Positions 1 to 6,449 of a stretch of 8,959 bases of DNA are shown piece by piece. Both the position numbers and the translations under genes were made by a program. Source of the DNA: Giesbergeria sp. (GTDB lineage: Bacteria; Pseudomonadota; Gammaproteobacteria; Burkholderiales; Burkholderiaceae_C); contig JAGOCN010000044.1 in NCBI GenBank assembly GCA_017998735.1, positions 1 to 8,959 on the forward strand, given 5' to 3'. Each line of letters opens with the position of its first letter. The first letter of the stretch is position 1. A model generated the notes under the pieces. It did not search any database and was not told the DNA's origin. It worked only from the letters and a program-made list of their open reading frames with translations.

Positions 1-1
1 C

Positions 2-859
2 CTGGCGCGGCTGTCGCTGCGCACCTTTGCCTACGAACCCACGCGCGATGCGGGCTGGTTTGGCGGCTGGACCATCCTGTACTGGGCGTGGTGGATTTCC
101 TGGTCGCCGTTTGTCGGCATGTTCATTGCGCGCATTTCGCGCGGCCGCACCATCCGTGAATTCGTGGTTGGCGTGCTGCTGGTGCCCACTGCTTTCAATC
201 TGCTGTGGATGACGGCGTTTGGCAACGGCGCCATCTGGGTGGACGCCAACATCGCAGGCGGTGCGCTGGCCGCCACCGCCAGCAATGTGGACGCGCTGCT
301 GTTTCGCTTTTTCGAGTACCTGCCCTGGGCAAACGTGACGTCGTGGGTGGCCATCTTGCTGATTGGCGTGTTCTTTGTCACCTCGGCCGACTCGGGTTCG
401 TTCGTGGTGGATTCGATTGCCTCGCGCGGCAACCCCAAGTCGCCCGTCTGGCAGCGCCTGTTCTGGGCGGTGGTGCTGGGCATCACGGCGGCCGTGCTGC
501 TGCTGGCCGGGGGGCTGGGCGCCCTGCAGGCCATGACGCTGGTGGCCGCGCTGCCGGTGGCGCTCATCATGCTGGTGCTGTGCTTTGGCCTGTGGCGCGG
601 GCTGGTGGCCGACCGGGCGCATTCGATGCAGGACCTGTCGCCCGCCACCAACTTCTGGAGCGGCCAGCACTGGCGCCGCCGCCTGGAGCAGATCGTGCAC
701 GAGACCACCCAGAAGGACGTGCACCAGTTTCTGGTGGGCTCGGTGCTGCCGGCCATGCACGATGTGGCGCGCGAACTGCGCGAGCGCGGCGTGGCGGCCG
801 ATGTGCATGAAAACCTGGCCCGCACACCGAAGACGGCGCCACCGACGTGGTGCGCCTGA
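2..859 (+). CDS. betT: BCCT-family betaine/choline transporter, 5'-partial, frame broken near its C-terminus
   Basis: This is a secondary transporter of the inner membrane (betaine/choline/carnitine family), importing a quaternary-amine osmoprotectant or nutrient with an ion gradient. The gene enters from the left, so its start and the first membrane helices are not visible. The family's most conserved stretch, GWTILYWAWWISWSPFVG followed by ARISRGRTIRE, lies at about 68-166. It matches transmembrane segment 8 and the following loop, whose tryptophans line the substrate site in the family. More hydrophobic segments follow at about 170-230, 340-390 and 465-610, with the conserved TSADSGSFVVDS between them. 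The hydrophilic tail after about 610 is the long regulatory C-terminus typical of BetT. It runs into a premature TGA at 857-859 after about 10 residues that do not look native (from about 826). The remaining C-terminal domain continues in another frame. The family call is firm; BetT and its substrate are inferred from the long tail. Confidence 0.88.
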   Translation: MARLSLRTFAYEPTRDAGWFGGWTILYWAWWISWSPFVGMFIARISRGRTIREFVVGVLLVPTAFNLLWMTAFGNGAIWVDANIAGGALAATASNVDALLFRFFEYLPWANVTSWVAILLIGVFFVTSADSGSFVVDSIASRGNPKSPVWQRLFWAVVLGITAAVLLLAGGLGALQAMTLVAALPVALIMLVLCFGLWRGLVADRAHSMQDLSPATNFWSGQHWRRRLEQIVHETTQKDVHQFLVGSVLPAMHDVARELRERGVAADVHENLARTPKTAPPTWCA

Positions 860-1146
860 CGCTGCCAGACGCGCAGATGCGCGACTTTGTCTATGGCGTC
901 AAGGCGGTGCACCGGCCCGCGCCGGTGTTTCTGGTGCGCGAGGCGGCCCGGTCCAGCGACGGCGCAGAGATCTACCAGCCCATGACCTTCTTTGCCGACG
1001 GGCGCCTGGGCTACGACATCCAGTACCTGCGGCGCGAGGAAATCATCGTCGACATCCTGCGCCACTACGAGCGCCACCGCGCCGTGCTGGCCGATGCGCG
1101 CGCGCAGCTGCTCAACCGCGCACCGGGCCACAGCGACCCGGTGTAA
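847..1146 (+). CDS. C-terminal cytoplasmic domain of the same BetT-like transporter, displaced by a frameshift
   Basis: This frame encodes the last part of a BetT-type cytoplasmic tail. It reads RPAPVFLVRE, then YQPMTFFADGRLGYDI, then EEIIVDILRHYERHRAVL. That pattern resembles the end of BetT proteins, where a charged strand is followed by G-Y-D-(V/I) and a helix with ILxxYExH. Homologous-looking sequence begins at about 829 (EDGATDVVRL), before the first possible start, the GTG codons at 847 and 850. It is therefore better read as the continuation of the upstream gene, reached by a -1 shift (one base missing near 826-831), than as a gene of its own. Separate translation by re-initiation at 847 across the overlapping TGA at 857 is possible, but I see no Shine-Dalgarno sequence. 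The TAA stop is at 1144-1146, and 59 bases separate it from pbpC with no convincing terminator. Confidence 0.7.
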   Translation: MVRLTLPDAQMRDFVYGVKAVHRPAPVFLVREAARSSDGAEIYQPMTFFADGRLGYDIQYLRREEIIVDILRHYERHRAVLADARAQLLNRAPGHSDPV

Positions 1147-1195
1147 CGCGGCACCGCCTGGCATTCCCCCTTGTTGCAGCACAGCAAACCACGCC

Positions 1196-1201
1196 AGAGG
1201 G
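1196..1201 (+). promoter_or_regulatory. Shine-Dalgarno sequence for pbpC
   Basis: AGAGGG lies four bases before the ATG at 1206. This decides the start of pbpC in favour of 1206 over the in-frame ATG at 1227, which has only a weak TGAGCG upstream. The much longer open frame to the left only overlaps betT and is not coding. Confidence 0.6.
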
Positions 1202-1205
1202 CGCC

Positions 1206-3731
1206 ATGGGCGGCCTGAGCGTTTTCATGGAAGTGCGGTTCTGGCTGCTGGTCTTGACAGCTGCCTGCGCACTGCCGGCAAGCGCCTTGCCGCGTTTTGA
1301 CGAGGTCAAGGCAGCGTTTGCGCCGTCCGACACGCTGGTGCTGTCGCGCGAAGGCGAGGTGCTGCAGCGCGTGCGCACCGACCTGGGCGTGCGGCGGGGC
1401 CAGTGGCTGGCGCTGCAGGACATTTCGCCAGCGCTGCGCACCGCGCTGGTGCTGAGCGAGGACCAGCGCTTTTACGCGCACAGCGGCGTGGACTGGCAGG
1501 CGGTGTCGGCCGCGGCCTGGGGCAACCTGTGGCACCGGCGCACGCGCGGCGCCAGCACGATCACCATGCAGCTCGCAGGTCTGCTGGACGGGCCTGACAC
1601 GCTGCTCAACCTGGGCCAGCGCCCCGGCGGGCGCAGCGTGGTGCAAAAGGTCGGCCAGACCGTGGCCGCGCAGGTGCTGGAACGCCGCTGGCGCAAGGAC
1701 CAGATTCTGGAGGCCTACCTGAACCTGGTGCCGTTTCGCGGCGAGCTGGTCGGCATCGACGCGCTCAGCCAGGCGCTGTTTGGCAAGGCGGCGCACGCCC
1801 TGGACGCACGCGAGGCGGCGGTGGCTGCAGCGCTGGTGCGCGCTCCGAACGCGTCGCCAGCGCGGGTCGCCGAGCGCGCCTGCGGTGTGCTGCGCAGCAT
1901 GCAGGCGGCGGGCACTGCCGAGCGCAAGGCCAGGCCGGCAGGCCGCGTGGCAGCCCCGGCCGCCGCGCCCGACTGCGGCGCGCTGGACCTTTTTGTCACC
2001 GGCGCGCTGCAGCGGCGCAGCTGGGCCGCCAGCGCCGGCGTGGCGCCGCACTTTGCGCGCCGTCTGCTGGCGCAGCAACAGGGCGCTGCAGCGGGCACCG
2101 GGGCCGGCGCTGCTGCCAACGCGAATGCACCCGCAACCACCCTTGCCACCACCGCCCTGTCGGAAGGCACACCGCACACCGTCACCTCCACCCTGCGCGC
2201 ACCGCTGCAGCGCTTTGCCGTGCAGGCGCTGCAGCAGCAATTGCGCGAACTGGCCGGGCGCAATGTGGAAGACGGCGCCATCGTGGTGCTGGACAACGCC
2301 AGCGGCGAGGTGCTGGCCTGGGTGGGCTCGTCGGGCACGCTCAGCCAGGCCGCCGAAGTGGATGGCGTGCTGGCGCTGCGCCAGCCGGGCTCCACGCTCA
2401 AGCCGTTTCTGTATGCCCAGGCCATTGCCCAGCGCCGGCTGACCGCGGCGTCGCTGGTGGAGGATTCACCCGCGCACCTGCCCACGGCCAGCGGGCTCTA
2501 CATTCCGCAAAACTACGACCGCCAGTTCAAAGGCTGGGTGTCGGCGCGCACCGCGCTGGCGGCGTCGCTGAACGTGCCGGCGGTGCGCACGCTGGCCATG
2601 GTCTCGCCCGACGCGTTCTTTGCGCAGCTGCAGGCGGTGGGCCTGCCGCTGCGCGAAAGCGGCGGCTACTTTGGCCTGAGCCTGGCGCTGGGCAGCAGCG
2701 AGGTGCAGCTGCTGCACCTGACCAATGCATATCGCACGCTCGCCAACGGCGGGCGCTTCAGCCCGGTGGCGCCGGCGGCGCTGCCAGCGGTGAAAGGCAA
2801 AAAGACCGCGCCGGTGTTCACGCCCGCGCTGGACGTGGGCGCGGCCTTCATCGTCGGCGACATCCTGTCCGACCCCAATGCCCGCGCCCGCACCTTTGGC
2901 ACCGACAGCGTGCTGGCCACGCGCTTCTGGAGCGCGGTCAAGACCGGCACCAGCAAGGACATGCGCGACAACTGGGCGGTGGGCTGGTCGGCGCGCTACA
3001 CGGTGGGCGTGTGGGTGGGCAACGCCAGCGGCGCCGCCATGCACGATGTGAGCGGCAGCAGCGGCGCCGCGCCCCTGTGGGCGGCCGTGATGGCGCACCT
3101 GCACGCGCGCAAACCCGGCCCGGCGCCGCGCCCGCCGCAGGGCCTGGTGCCGCTGCCGGTGCGCTTTGGCCCCGCGCCGGGCAGCGGCATCGCCAGCGGC
3201 GCCAGCACGAAGGCGGGTGGCAGCGCCCCCGGCATGCCGCTGGAGGCAGCGCGCAGCGAATGGTTTCTGCCCGGCACGCAGCAGGCGCTGTTTGCCCTTG
3301 CTACTGAATCCATAGCTGCTGACGCAGCCACAGCAAGCGCTGGGGGCCGAAAAGACCTGAAATTTCACAGGGGCAGCGCCACGCAGGCCCTGGCTGCCCA
3401 AGGCGCGGACGCTGGCACGGATGCGGGCACGGATGCGGGCATGGGCCTGGCCGCTGCGCGCATCGTGCGGCCGGTCAGCGGCGCCATCGTGGCGCTCGAC
3501 CCCGACATTCCGCCCGCCCACCAGCGCGTGCAGCTGGCCGCCCTGGCGGCGCCCGGCGCGGCGCGGCAGCTGCGCTGGCGCCTGGACGGGCGGGCGCTGG
3601 GCGCGGGCGCGCAACTGGCCTGGATGCCCTGGCCAGGGCGCCATGTGCTGCAGCTGACCGACGCACGCGGCCAGGTGCTGGACGAGGTGCGCCTGGAAGT
3701 GCGCGGCGCCGGCGTGCGGGCAGCGCGCTGA
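1206..3731 (+). CDS. pbpC: Penicillin-binding protein 1C (bifunctional peptidoglycan glycosyltransferase/transpeptidase)
   Basis: This 841-residue enzyme would polymerise and crosslink peptidoglycan on the periplasmic face of the inner membrane. A hydrophobic segment at residues 10-27 is probably the membrane anchor. The GT51 domain shows EDQRFYAHSG with catalytic Glu85, GASTITMQLA at 115-124, and RRWRKDQILEAYLN with Glu169, then PFRGELVGIDALSQALFGK. The transpeptidase domain has the nucleophile motif STLK (Ser396, Lys399), SLN at 454-456 and KTGTS from 579. EWFLPGT (685-691) and a C-terminal BiPBP_C domain (about 753-838, with ALDPDIPP) mark the 1C class rather than 1A/1B. It is longer than E. 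coli PbpC (about 770 residues). Part of the excess is a linker at about 692-752 holding an in-frame interspersed repeat and a 12-bp tandem repeat. The alpha-2-macroglobulin gene (yfhM) often next to pbpC is not in this window. The ATG at 1206 has a good Shine-Dalgarno sequence. Confidence 0.95.
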   Translation: MGGLSVFMEVRFWLLVLTAACALPASALPRFDEVKAAFAPSDTLVLSREGEVLQRVRTDLGVRRGQWLALQDISPALRTALVLSEDQRFYAHSGVDWQAVSAAAWGNLWHRRTRGASTITMQLAGLLDGPDTLLNLGQRPGGRSVVQKVGQTVAAQVLERRWRKDQILEAYLNLVPFRGELVGIDALSQALFGKAAHALDAREAAVAAALVRAPNASPARVAERACGVLRSMQAAGTAERKARPAGRVAAPAAAPDCGALDLFVTGALQRRSWAASAGVAPHFARRLLAQQQGAAAGTGAGAAANANAPATTLATTALSEGTPHTVTSTLRAPLQRFAVQALQQQLRELAGRNVEDGAIVVLDNASGEVLAWVGSSGTLSQAAEVDGVLALRQPGSTLKPFLYAQAIAQRRLTAASLVEDSPAHLPTASGLYIPQNYDRQFKGWVSARTALAASLNVPAVRTLAMVSPDAFFAQLQAVGLPLRESGGYFGLSLALGSSEVQLLHLTNAYRTLANGGRFSPVAPAALPAVKGKKTAPVFTPALDVGAAFIVGDILSDPNARARTFGTDSVLATRFWSAVKTGTSKDMRDNWAVGWSARYTVGVWVGNASGAAMHDVSGSSGAAPLWAAVMAHLHARKPGPAPRPPQGLVPLPVRFGPAPGSGIASGASTKAGGSAPGMPLEAARSEWFLPGTQQALFALATESIAADAATASAGGRKDLKFHRGSATQALAAQGADAGTDAGTDAGMGLAAARIVRPVSGAIVALDPDIPPAHQRVQLAALAAPGAARQLRWRLDGRALGAGAQLAWMPWPGRHVLQLTDARGQVLDEVRLEVRGAGVRAAR
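3298..3371 (+). repeat. Probable dispersed Comamonadaceae short repeat, inserted in frame in pbpC
   Basis: About 74 bases stand out: roughly 54% G+C by hand count against about 70% around, with a rare ATA codon. The order of blocks (TTGCTA, then ATAGCTGCT, then CAAGCGCT, GGGGCC and GAAATTTCA) matches, from memory, an intergenic repeat common in Acidovorax, Delftia and relatives. In typical copies an AGCGCTTG-type arm precedes the CAAGCGCT arm to form a hairpin; here the left arm is degraded (CTGACGCAG). The copy is open in the pbpC frame and encodes residues about 698-722 (LATESIAADAATASAGG, then RKDLKFHR). It falls between EWFLPGT and BiPBP_C, where an insertion should be tolerated. Family membership is recalled, not searched. 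Confidence 0.65.
3411..3446 (+). repeat. 12-bp tandem repeat in the pbpC linker
   Basis: There are three consecutive 12-base units, GCTGGCACGGAT, GCGGGCACGGAT and GCGGGCATGGGC. They encode AGTD, AGTD and AGMG at about residues 736-747, just before BiPBP_C. The unit length keeps the frame when copies are gained or lost. Confidence 0.8.
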
Positions 3732-3906
3732 AATTGCGCCTTCCGGTTTTCGGCTTTGGGCTTTGGGTGCGCAAGTGCAGGGCCGGCCATGCGTCTTAAA
3801 CTCGGCCTTTCCGGTGCGTGCATGCACCTGCAAGCCCGGCCCGCCGGCCGAGCCCGCCCACCTGGCCGATCCGGTCTGCCCCGCAACCACCCCAGTGCCC
3901 ACCTCC

Positions 3907-4515
3907 ATGCCGCAGCTGCATCCCCCCCATTTTCCCCAGGCAGGGCAGGGCCTGCGCAGGTGGCGTGCGCCGCTGCTGGCCATGGCTGGCCTGTGCGCCT
4001 GCCTGGCGGCTGTCCAGGCACAGACGCAAGCGCAAGCGCAGACGCAGACGCAAGAGGTGGAAACCGACGAGCGCTCCCAGGCGGTGGCGCAAAAGGTGCT
4101 TGGCATCCTGGGCTACACGCGCTGGCCGCAGGAGCCGGCGGTGGTTCGCCTGTGCGTGCTGGGGCCGACCGAGTACGCCGACGAGCTGCTCAAGGGCGGC
4201 AAACTGCCCAGCGGCCGGCCGGTGCAGGTGCGCCGCATGCGTTTTGACGACCCGCTGCTGCCCGCCGAATGCGACGCGGTGTACGCCGGCACCGTCTCGG
4301 GTGGCGAATGGCGCGAACTGCTGTTCCGCGTGGCGGGCCAGCCGCTGCTGAGCATCAGCGAACGCAAGTCGCTGTGCTCCGTGGGCGCCATGTTCTGCCT
4401 GGACGTTCTGGGCAGCAGCGTGGCCTTTGAAGTCAACCTCGATTCGCTGGCGCGCAGCGGCGTGCGCGTCAACCCGCGCGTGCTGCAGCTGGCGCGCCGC
4501 AAGGGCGTGCTGTGA
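3907..4515 (+). CDS. yfiR: YfiR family periplasmic repressor of diguanylate cyclase YfiN (DUF4154)
   Basis: This is a 202-residue exported protein expected to bind the periplasmic part of YfiN and keep it inactive. From the chosen ATG the N-terminus has a basic stretch (LRRWR, 16-20), a hydrophobic core (22-36) and an AVQA cleavage-like site. A Q/T/A-rich linker (39-49) follows, then the DUF4154 domain from about residue 58. The four mature-part cysteines are C83, C122, C157 and C164. Their spacings of 39 and 7 equal those of the two disulfides known in P. aeruginosa YfiR (C71-C110, C145-C152). The C-terminal SISERKSLCSVGAMFCLDV is typical of the family. No Shine-Dalgarno sequence precedes 3907; GTG 3895 and TTG 3763 are in-frame alternatives, but the extra residues look like translated spacer. 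The 175 bases after pbpC show no clear promoter or terminator. The stop overlaps yfiN. Confidence 0.9.
   Translation: MPQLHPPHFPQAGQGLRRWRAPLLAMAGLCACLAAVQAQTQAQAQTQTQEVETDERSQAVAQKVLGILGYTRWPQEPAVVRLCVLGPTEYADELLKGGKLPSGRPVQVRRMRFDDPLLPAECDAVYAGTVSGGEWRELLFRVAGQPLLSISERKSLCSVGAMFCLDVLGSSVAFEVNLDSLARSGVRVNPRVLQLARRKGVL
4021..4056 (+). repeat. Imperfect hexanucleotide repeat in yfiR
   Basis: There are six 6-base units of the form CA(G/A)(A)(C/G)G: cagacg, caagcg, caagcg, cagacg, cagacg, caagag. They encode alternating Gln-Thr/Gln-Ala residues 39-49, directly after the predicted signal peptide. Slippage would lengthen or shorten this linker by two residues without breaking the frame. Confidence 0.8.
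4501..4505 (+). promoter_or_regulatory. Shine-Dalgarno sequence for yfiN inside yfiR
   Basis: AAGGG within the last yfiR codons lies six bases before the GTG at 4512. It supports GTG as the true yfiN start over the internal ATG at residue 24, which would cut into the first membrane segment. Confidence 0.6.
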
Positions 4516-5747
4516 AGTTGCCTGCTGCGTTGCCTGCGCCAGCGTCGCTGCACGAGGTGGTGCACCGCGCCCACCTGAAGATGGCCCTGATCGCCGTGCT
4601 GCTGGCGGCCGTGATGCTGGTGCTGGCCGGGCTGCTGGTGCTGCGCGCCTACATGGTCAGCAACCTGCACCTGGTGGCCCGTTCGCTGGCCTACACGGTC
4701 GAAGCCGCCGTGGTGTTTGGCGATCGCCCCGAGGCCAGCACCATCCTGCAGCGCATGGTGGCCAGCGAGGGCGTGGCGCAGGCCACCGTGTACGGTCCAC
4801 GGGACCAGGTGTTTCTGGAATGGGAGCAAAGCCATGGCGGGGTGGGCGATGCGATGGGGCACAGCCTGGCGCGCTGGATGCAGCTGCCCGCCGCAGTGGC
4901 GCCCATCCACGCCGACGGCACTGCCGTGGGCCGGGTAGTGCTGCACAGCGACGGGCAGGGGCTGCTGCAGTTTCTGGCCATCGGTGTGCTGGTGCTGCTG
5001 GTGTGCCTGGCGTTCAGTGCGGCCGTGGGCATCGTGCTGTCGCAGCGCATGCTGCAGGACATCGTGGCGCCGCTGCAGGCGCTGGCGCGGGTGGCGCGCG
5101 CGGTGCACCGCGACCGCGATCTGGGCCAGCGCGTGCCCGCCGCGCGCATTGCCGAACTGCGCGAATTGGGCGACGACTTCAACGCCCTGCTGCAGGAGCT
5201 TGAAGCGCGGCATGCGCAGCTCGAGCACCAGAACGCCGCGCTGGCGCACCAGGCCTTCCACGACAGCATGACGGGCCTGCCCAACCGTGCCTTTTTCGAG
5301 CAGCGCCTGCAGATGGCGCTGGACGGGGCCCAGCTCACCGGCGCCTCCCTGGCGGTGCTGTTTCTTGACAGCGACCATTTCAAGCAGATCAACGACCGGC
5401 ATGGCCATGCGGCGGGCGATGCGCTGCTGGTGACGATTGCGCAGCGCGTGCAGGCGCAGCTGCGCGAAACCGATGTGGTGGCCCGGCTGGGCGGGGACGA
5501 ATTCGCCGTGCTGCTGGCGCCGGTGCGCGGCGCCAGCGATGCCGTGGGCGTGGCCGGCAAGATCATTGCGTCGATGCAAACAGCGCTTTTGCTGGACAGC
5601 GGGGTGCGGCTGCAGCCCTCGGTCAGCATTGGCGTGGCCATGTTTCCGCAGCATGGCGCGGACGCACCAGCGCTGCTGGAGGCTGCCGATACCGCCATGT
5701 ACCATGCCAAGCAACGCCGCCGTGGCAGCTGCCATGTGGCCACCTGA
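4512..5747 (+). CDS. yfiN: YfiN (TpbB)-type membrane diguanylate cyclase
   Basis: This 411-residue inner-membrane enzyme makes c-di-GMP from two GTP. Two transmembrane segments (about 24-46 and 153-175) flank a periplasmic sensor of about 105 residues, CHASE8/PAS-like as in YfiN. A HAMP linker (about 176-230) and a short coiled coil (LEARHAQLEHQNAALA) lead to the GGDEF domain. That domain starts at DSMTGLPNR (251-259) and has the catalytic GGDEF at 327-331. The product-inhibition site RETD (R318, D321) lies exactly five residues before it, so the enzyme should be both active and feedback-inhibited. There is no EAL domain. P. aeruginosa YfiN is about 435 residues with the same plan. The GTG start overlaps the yfiR stop (GTGA), which suggests translational coupling that would hold cyclase and repressor in proportion. 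The gene order yfiR-yfiN-yfiB strengthens the assignment. Confidence 0.93.
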   Translation: MKLPAALPAPASLHEVVHRAHLKMALIAVLLAAVMLVLAGLLVLRAYMVSNLHLVARSLAYTVEAAVVFGDRPEASTILQRMVASEGVAQATVYGPRDQVFLEWEQSHGGVGDAMGHSLARWMQLPAAVAPIHADGTAVGRVVLHSDGQGLLQFLAIGVLVLLVCLAFSAAVGIVLSQRMLQDIVAPLQALARVARAVHRDRDLGQRVPAARIAELRELGDDFNALLQELEARHAQLEHQNAALAHQAFHDSMTGLPNRAFFEQRLQMALDGAQLTGASLAVLFLDSDHFKQINDRHGHAAGDALLVTIAQRVQAQLRETDVVARLGGDEFAVLLAPVRGASDAVGVAGKIIASMQTALLLDSGVRLQPSVSIGVAMFPQHGADAPALLEAADTAMYHAKQRRRGSCHVAT

Positions 5748-5770
5748 AACCCTTGAACACACACCAGACC

Positions 5771-6292
5771 ATGCAAACAAGCCTGCAAAAAATCGGGCGT
5801 GCCATGCGCTGGGCCGCAGCCTGCTGCGCCCTGGCCCTGGCCGCGGCCTGCCAGACGCCGCCGCCCGCACCTGCTGCGCAGACCGGGCTGTCGCAGCAGC
5901 AGGTGCAGGTGCTGCGCGACCAGGGTTTCCAGGAAAGCGACGCGGGCTGGACGCTGGAAATGGCGGGCCGCATCCTGTTTGAAACCGACTCCGATGTGGT
6001 TGCCGCGCCTCTGCGCGAGCAGGTGCGGCGCACCGGCAAGGCACTGCATGGCGTGGGCATCGACCGCCTGCGGGTGGAGGGGCATACAGACCAAAGCGGC
6101 ACCAGAAAGTACAACGAAGAACTGTCCCTGCGCCGCGCCCGCGCCGTGGCCGACCTGCTGGTCGCTGCAGGCATATTGCCCGGCAACGTGGAGGTGCAGG
6201 GCTTTGGTTTTGACCGCCCGCTGGTGCAAAACGGCTCGCACGCAGACCACCAGGAAAACCGCCGCGTGGCCATCGTGGTGCCGGCGCATTGA
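5771..6292 (+). CDS. yfiB: YfiB-type OmpA-like peptidoglycan-binding lipoprotein
   Basis: This 173-residue outer-membrane lipoprotein is the activator of the YfiBNR system: it sequesters YfiR and so releases YfiN. A signal sequence ends in LALAAAC, and C27 is the likely lipidated residue. Gln at +2 fits outer-membrane sorting. A Pro/Ala/Gln linker precedes the OmpA-like domain (about 62-172), which shows ILFETDSD, then VEGHTDQSGTRKYNEELS and RRARAVADLL. D107 and R122 correspond to the family's pair that binds the diaminopimelate of peptidoglycan. The length matches P. aeruginosa YfiB (about 168). It begins 23 bases after yfiN. The start is uncertain: TTG 5753 and ATG 5804 are in frame and no site has a strong Shine-Dalgarno sequence; 5771 gives a normal basic n-region. 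A generic Pal/OmpA lipoprotein is possible on sequence alone, but context favours YfiB. Confidence 0.9.
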   Translation: MQTSLQKIGRAMRWAAACCALALAAACQTPPPAPAAQTGLSQQQVQVLRDQGFQESDAGWTLEMAGRILFETDSDVVAAPLREQVRRTGKALHGVGIDRLRVEGHTDQSGTRKYNEELSLRRARAVADLLVAAGILPGNVEVQGFGFDRPLVQNGSHADHQENRRVAIVVPAH

Positions 6293-6336
6293 CCTGCCAG
6301 CAGTGGCACGCGCTGCCCCGCCTTCACAGGAGCTGC

Positions 6337-6362
6337 TGCACCTGCCGGGCTGCGGCAGTGCA
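6337..6362 (+). terminator. Hairpin after yfiB, possible terminator or attenuator
   Basis: An inverted repeat starts 45 bases after the yfiB stop. The arms TGCACCTGCCG and CGGCAGTGCA pair over about ten base pairs with one bulged C and a five-base GGCTG loop. No T tract follows, so it is not a classical intrinsic terminator. It may slow transcription or stabilise the 3' end of the yfi message. The rest of the 157-base gap before the next gene holds no recognisable promoter. Confidence 0.35.
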
Positions 6363-6437
6363 ACCCGCCTGCAGTGCCGGTGCCTTTGGTGCCGTGCCCT
6401 GCGTGCGGCCAGCGCGCCGCGCTGCTGAAATCCTGCC

Positions 6438-6443
6438 TTGAGG
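6438..6443 (+). promoter_or_regulatory. Shine-Dalgarno sequence for the second cyclase
   Basis: TTGAGG lies six bases before the ATG at 6450 and decides that start. The TTG at 6438 is in frame but is itself part of this ribosome binding site. Confidence 0.5.
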
Positions 6444-6449
6444 CATTCC

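Noticed and set aside
826..859. Programmed -1 frameshifting in the transporter gene
   Set aside because: There is no X-XXY-YYZ slippery sequence and no clear downstream stem. A mutation or sequencing error explains the shift better.
585..1205. Upstream extension of the pbpC open frame
   Set aside because: It overlaps the transporter gene, and its translation is Arg/Pro/Ala-rich without motifs. ATG 1206 has a proper Shine-Dalgarno sequence.
3732..3906. Possible promoter or terminator between pbpC and yfiR (TTGCGC/GCGCAA arms at 3734-3739 and 3769-3774, CTTAAA at 3795, palindrome GTGCATGCAC at 3818)
   Set aside because: The arms are only six bases with a 29-base loop, no -35 box sits at a proper distance from CTTAAA, and the palindrome is short. 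None is strong enough to annotate.
6328..6332. AGGAG resembling a Shine-Dalgarno sequence between yfiB and the second cyclase
   Set aside because: No ATG, GTG or TTG with a coding frame follows at a suitable distance.
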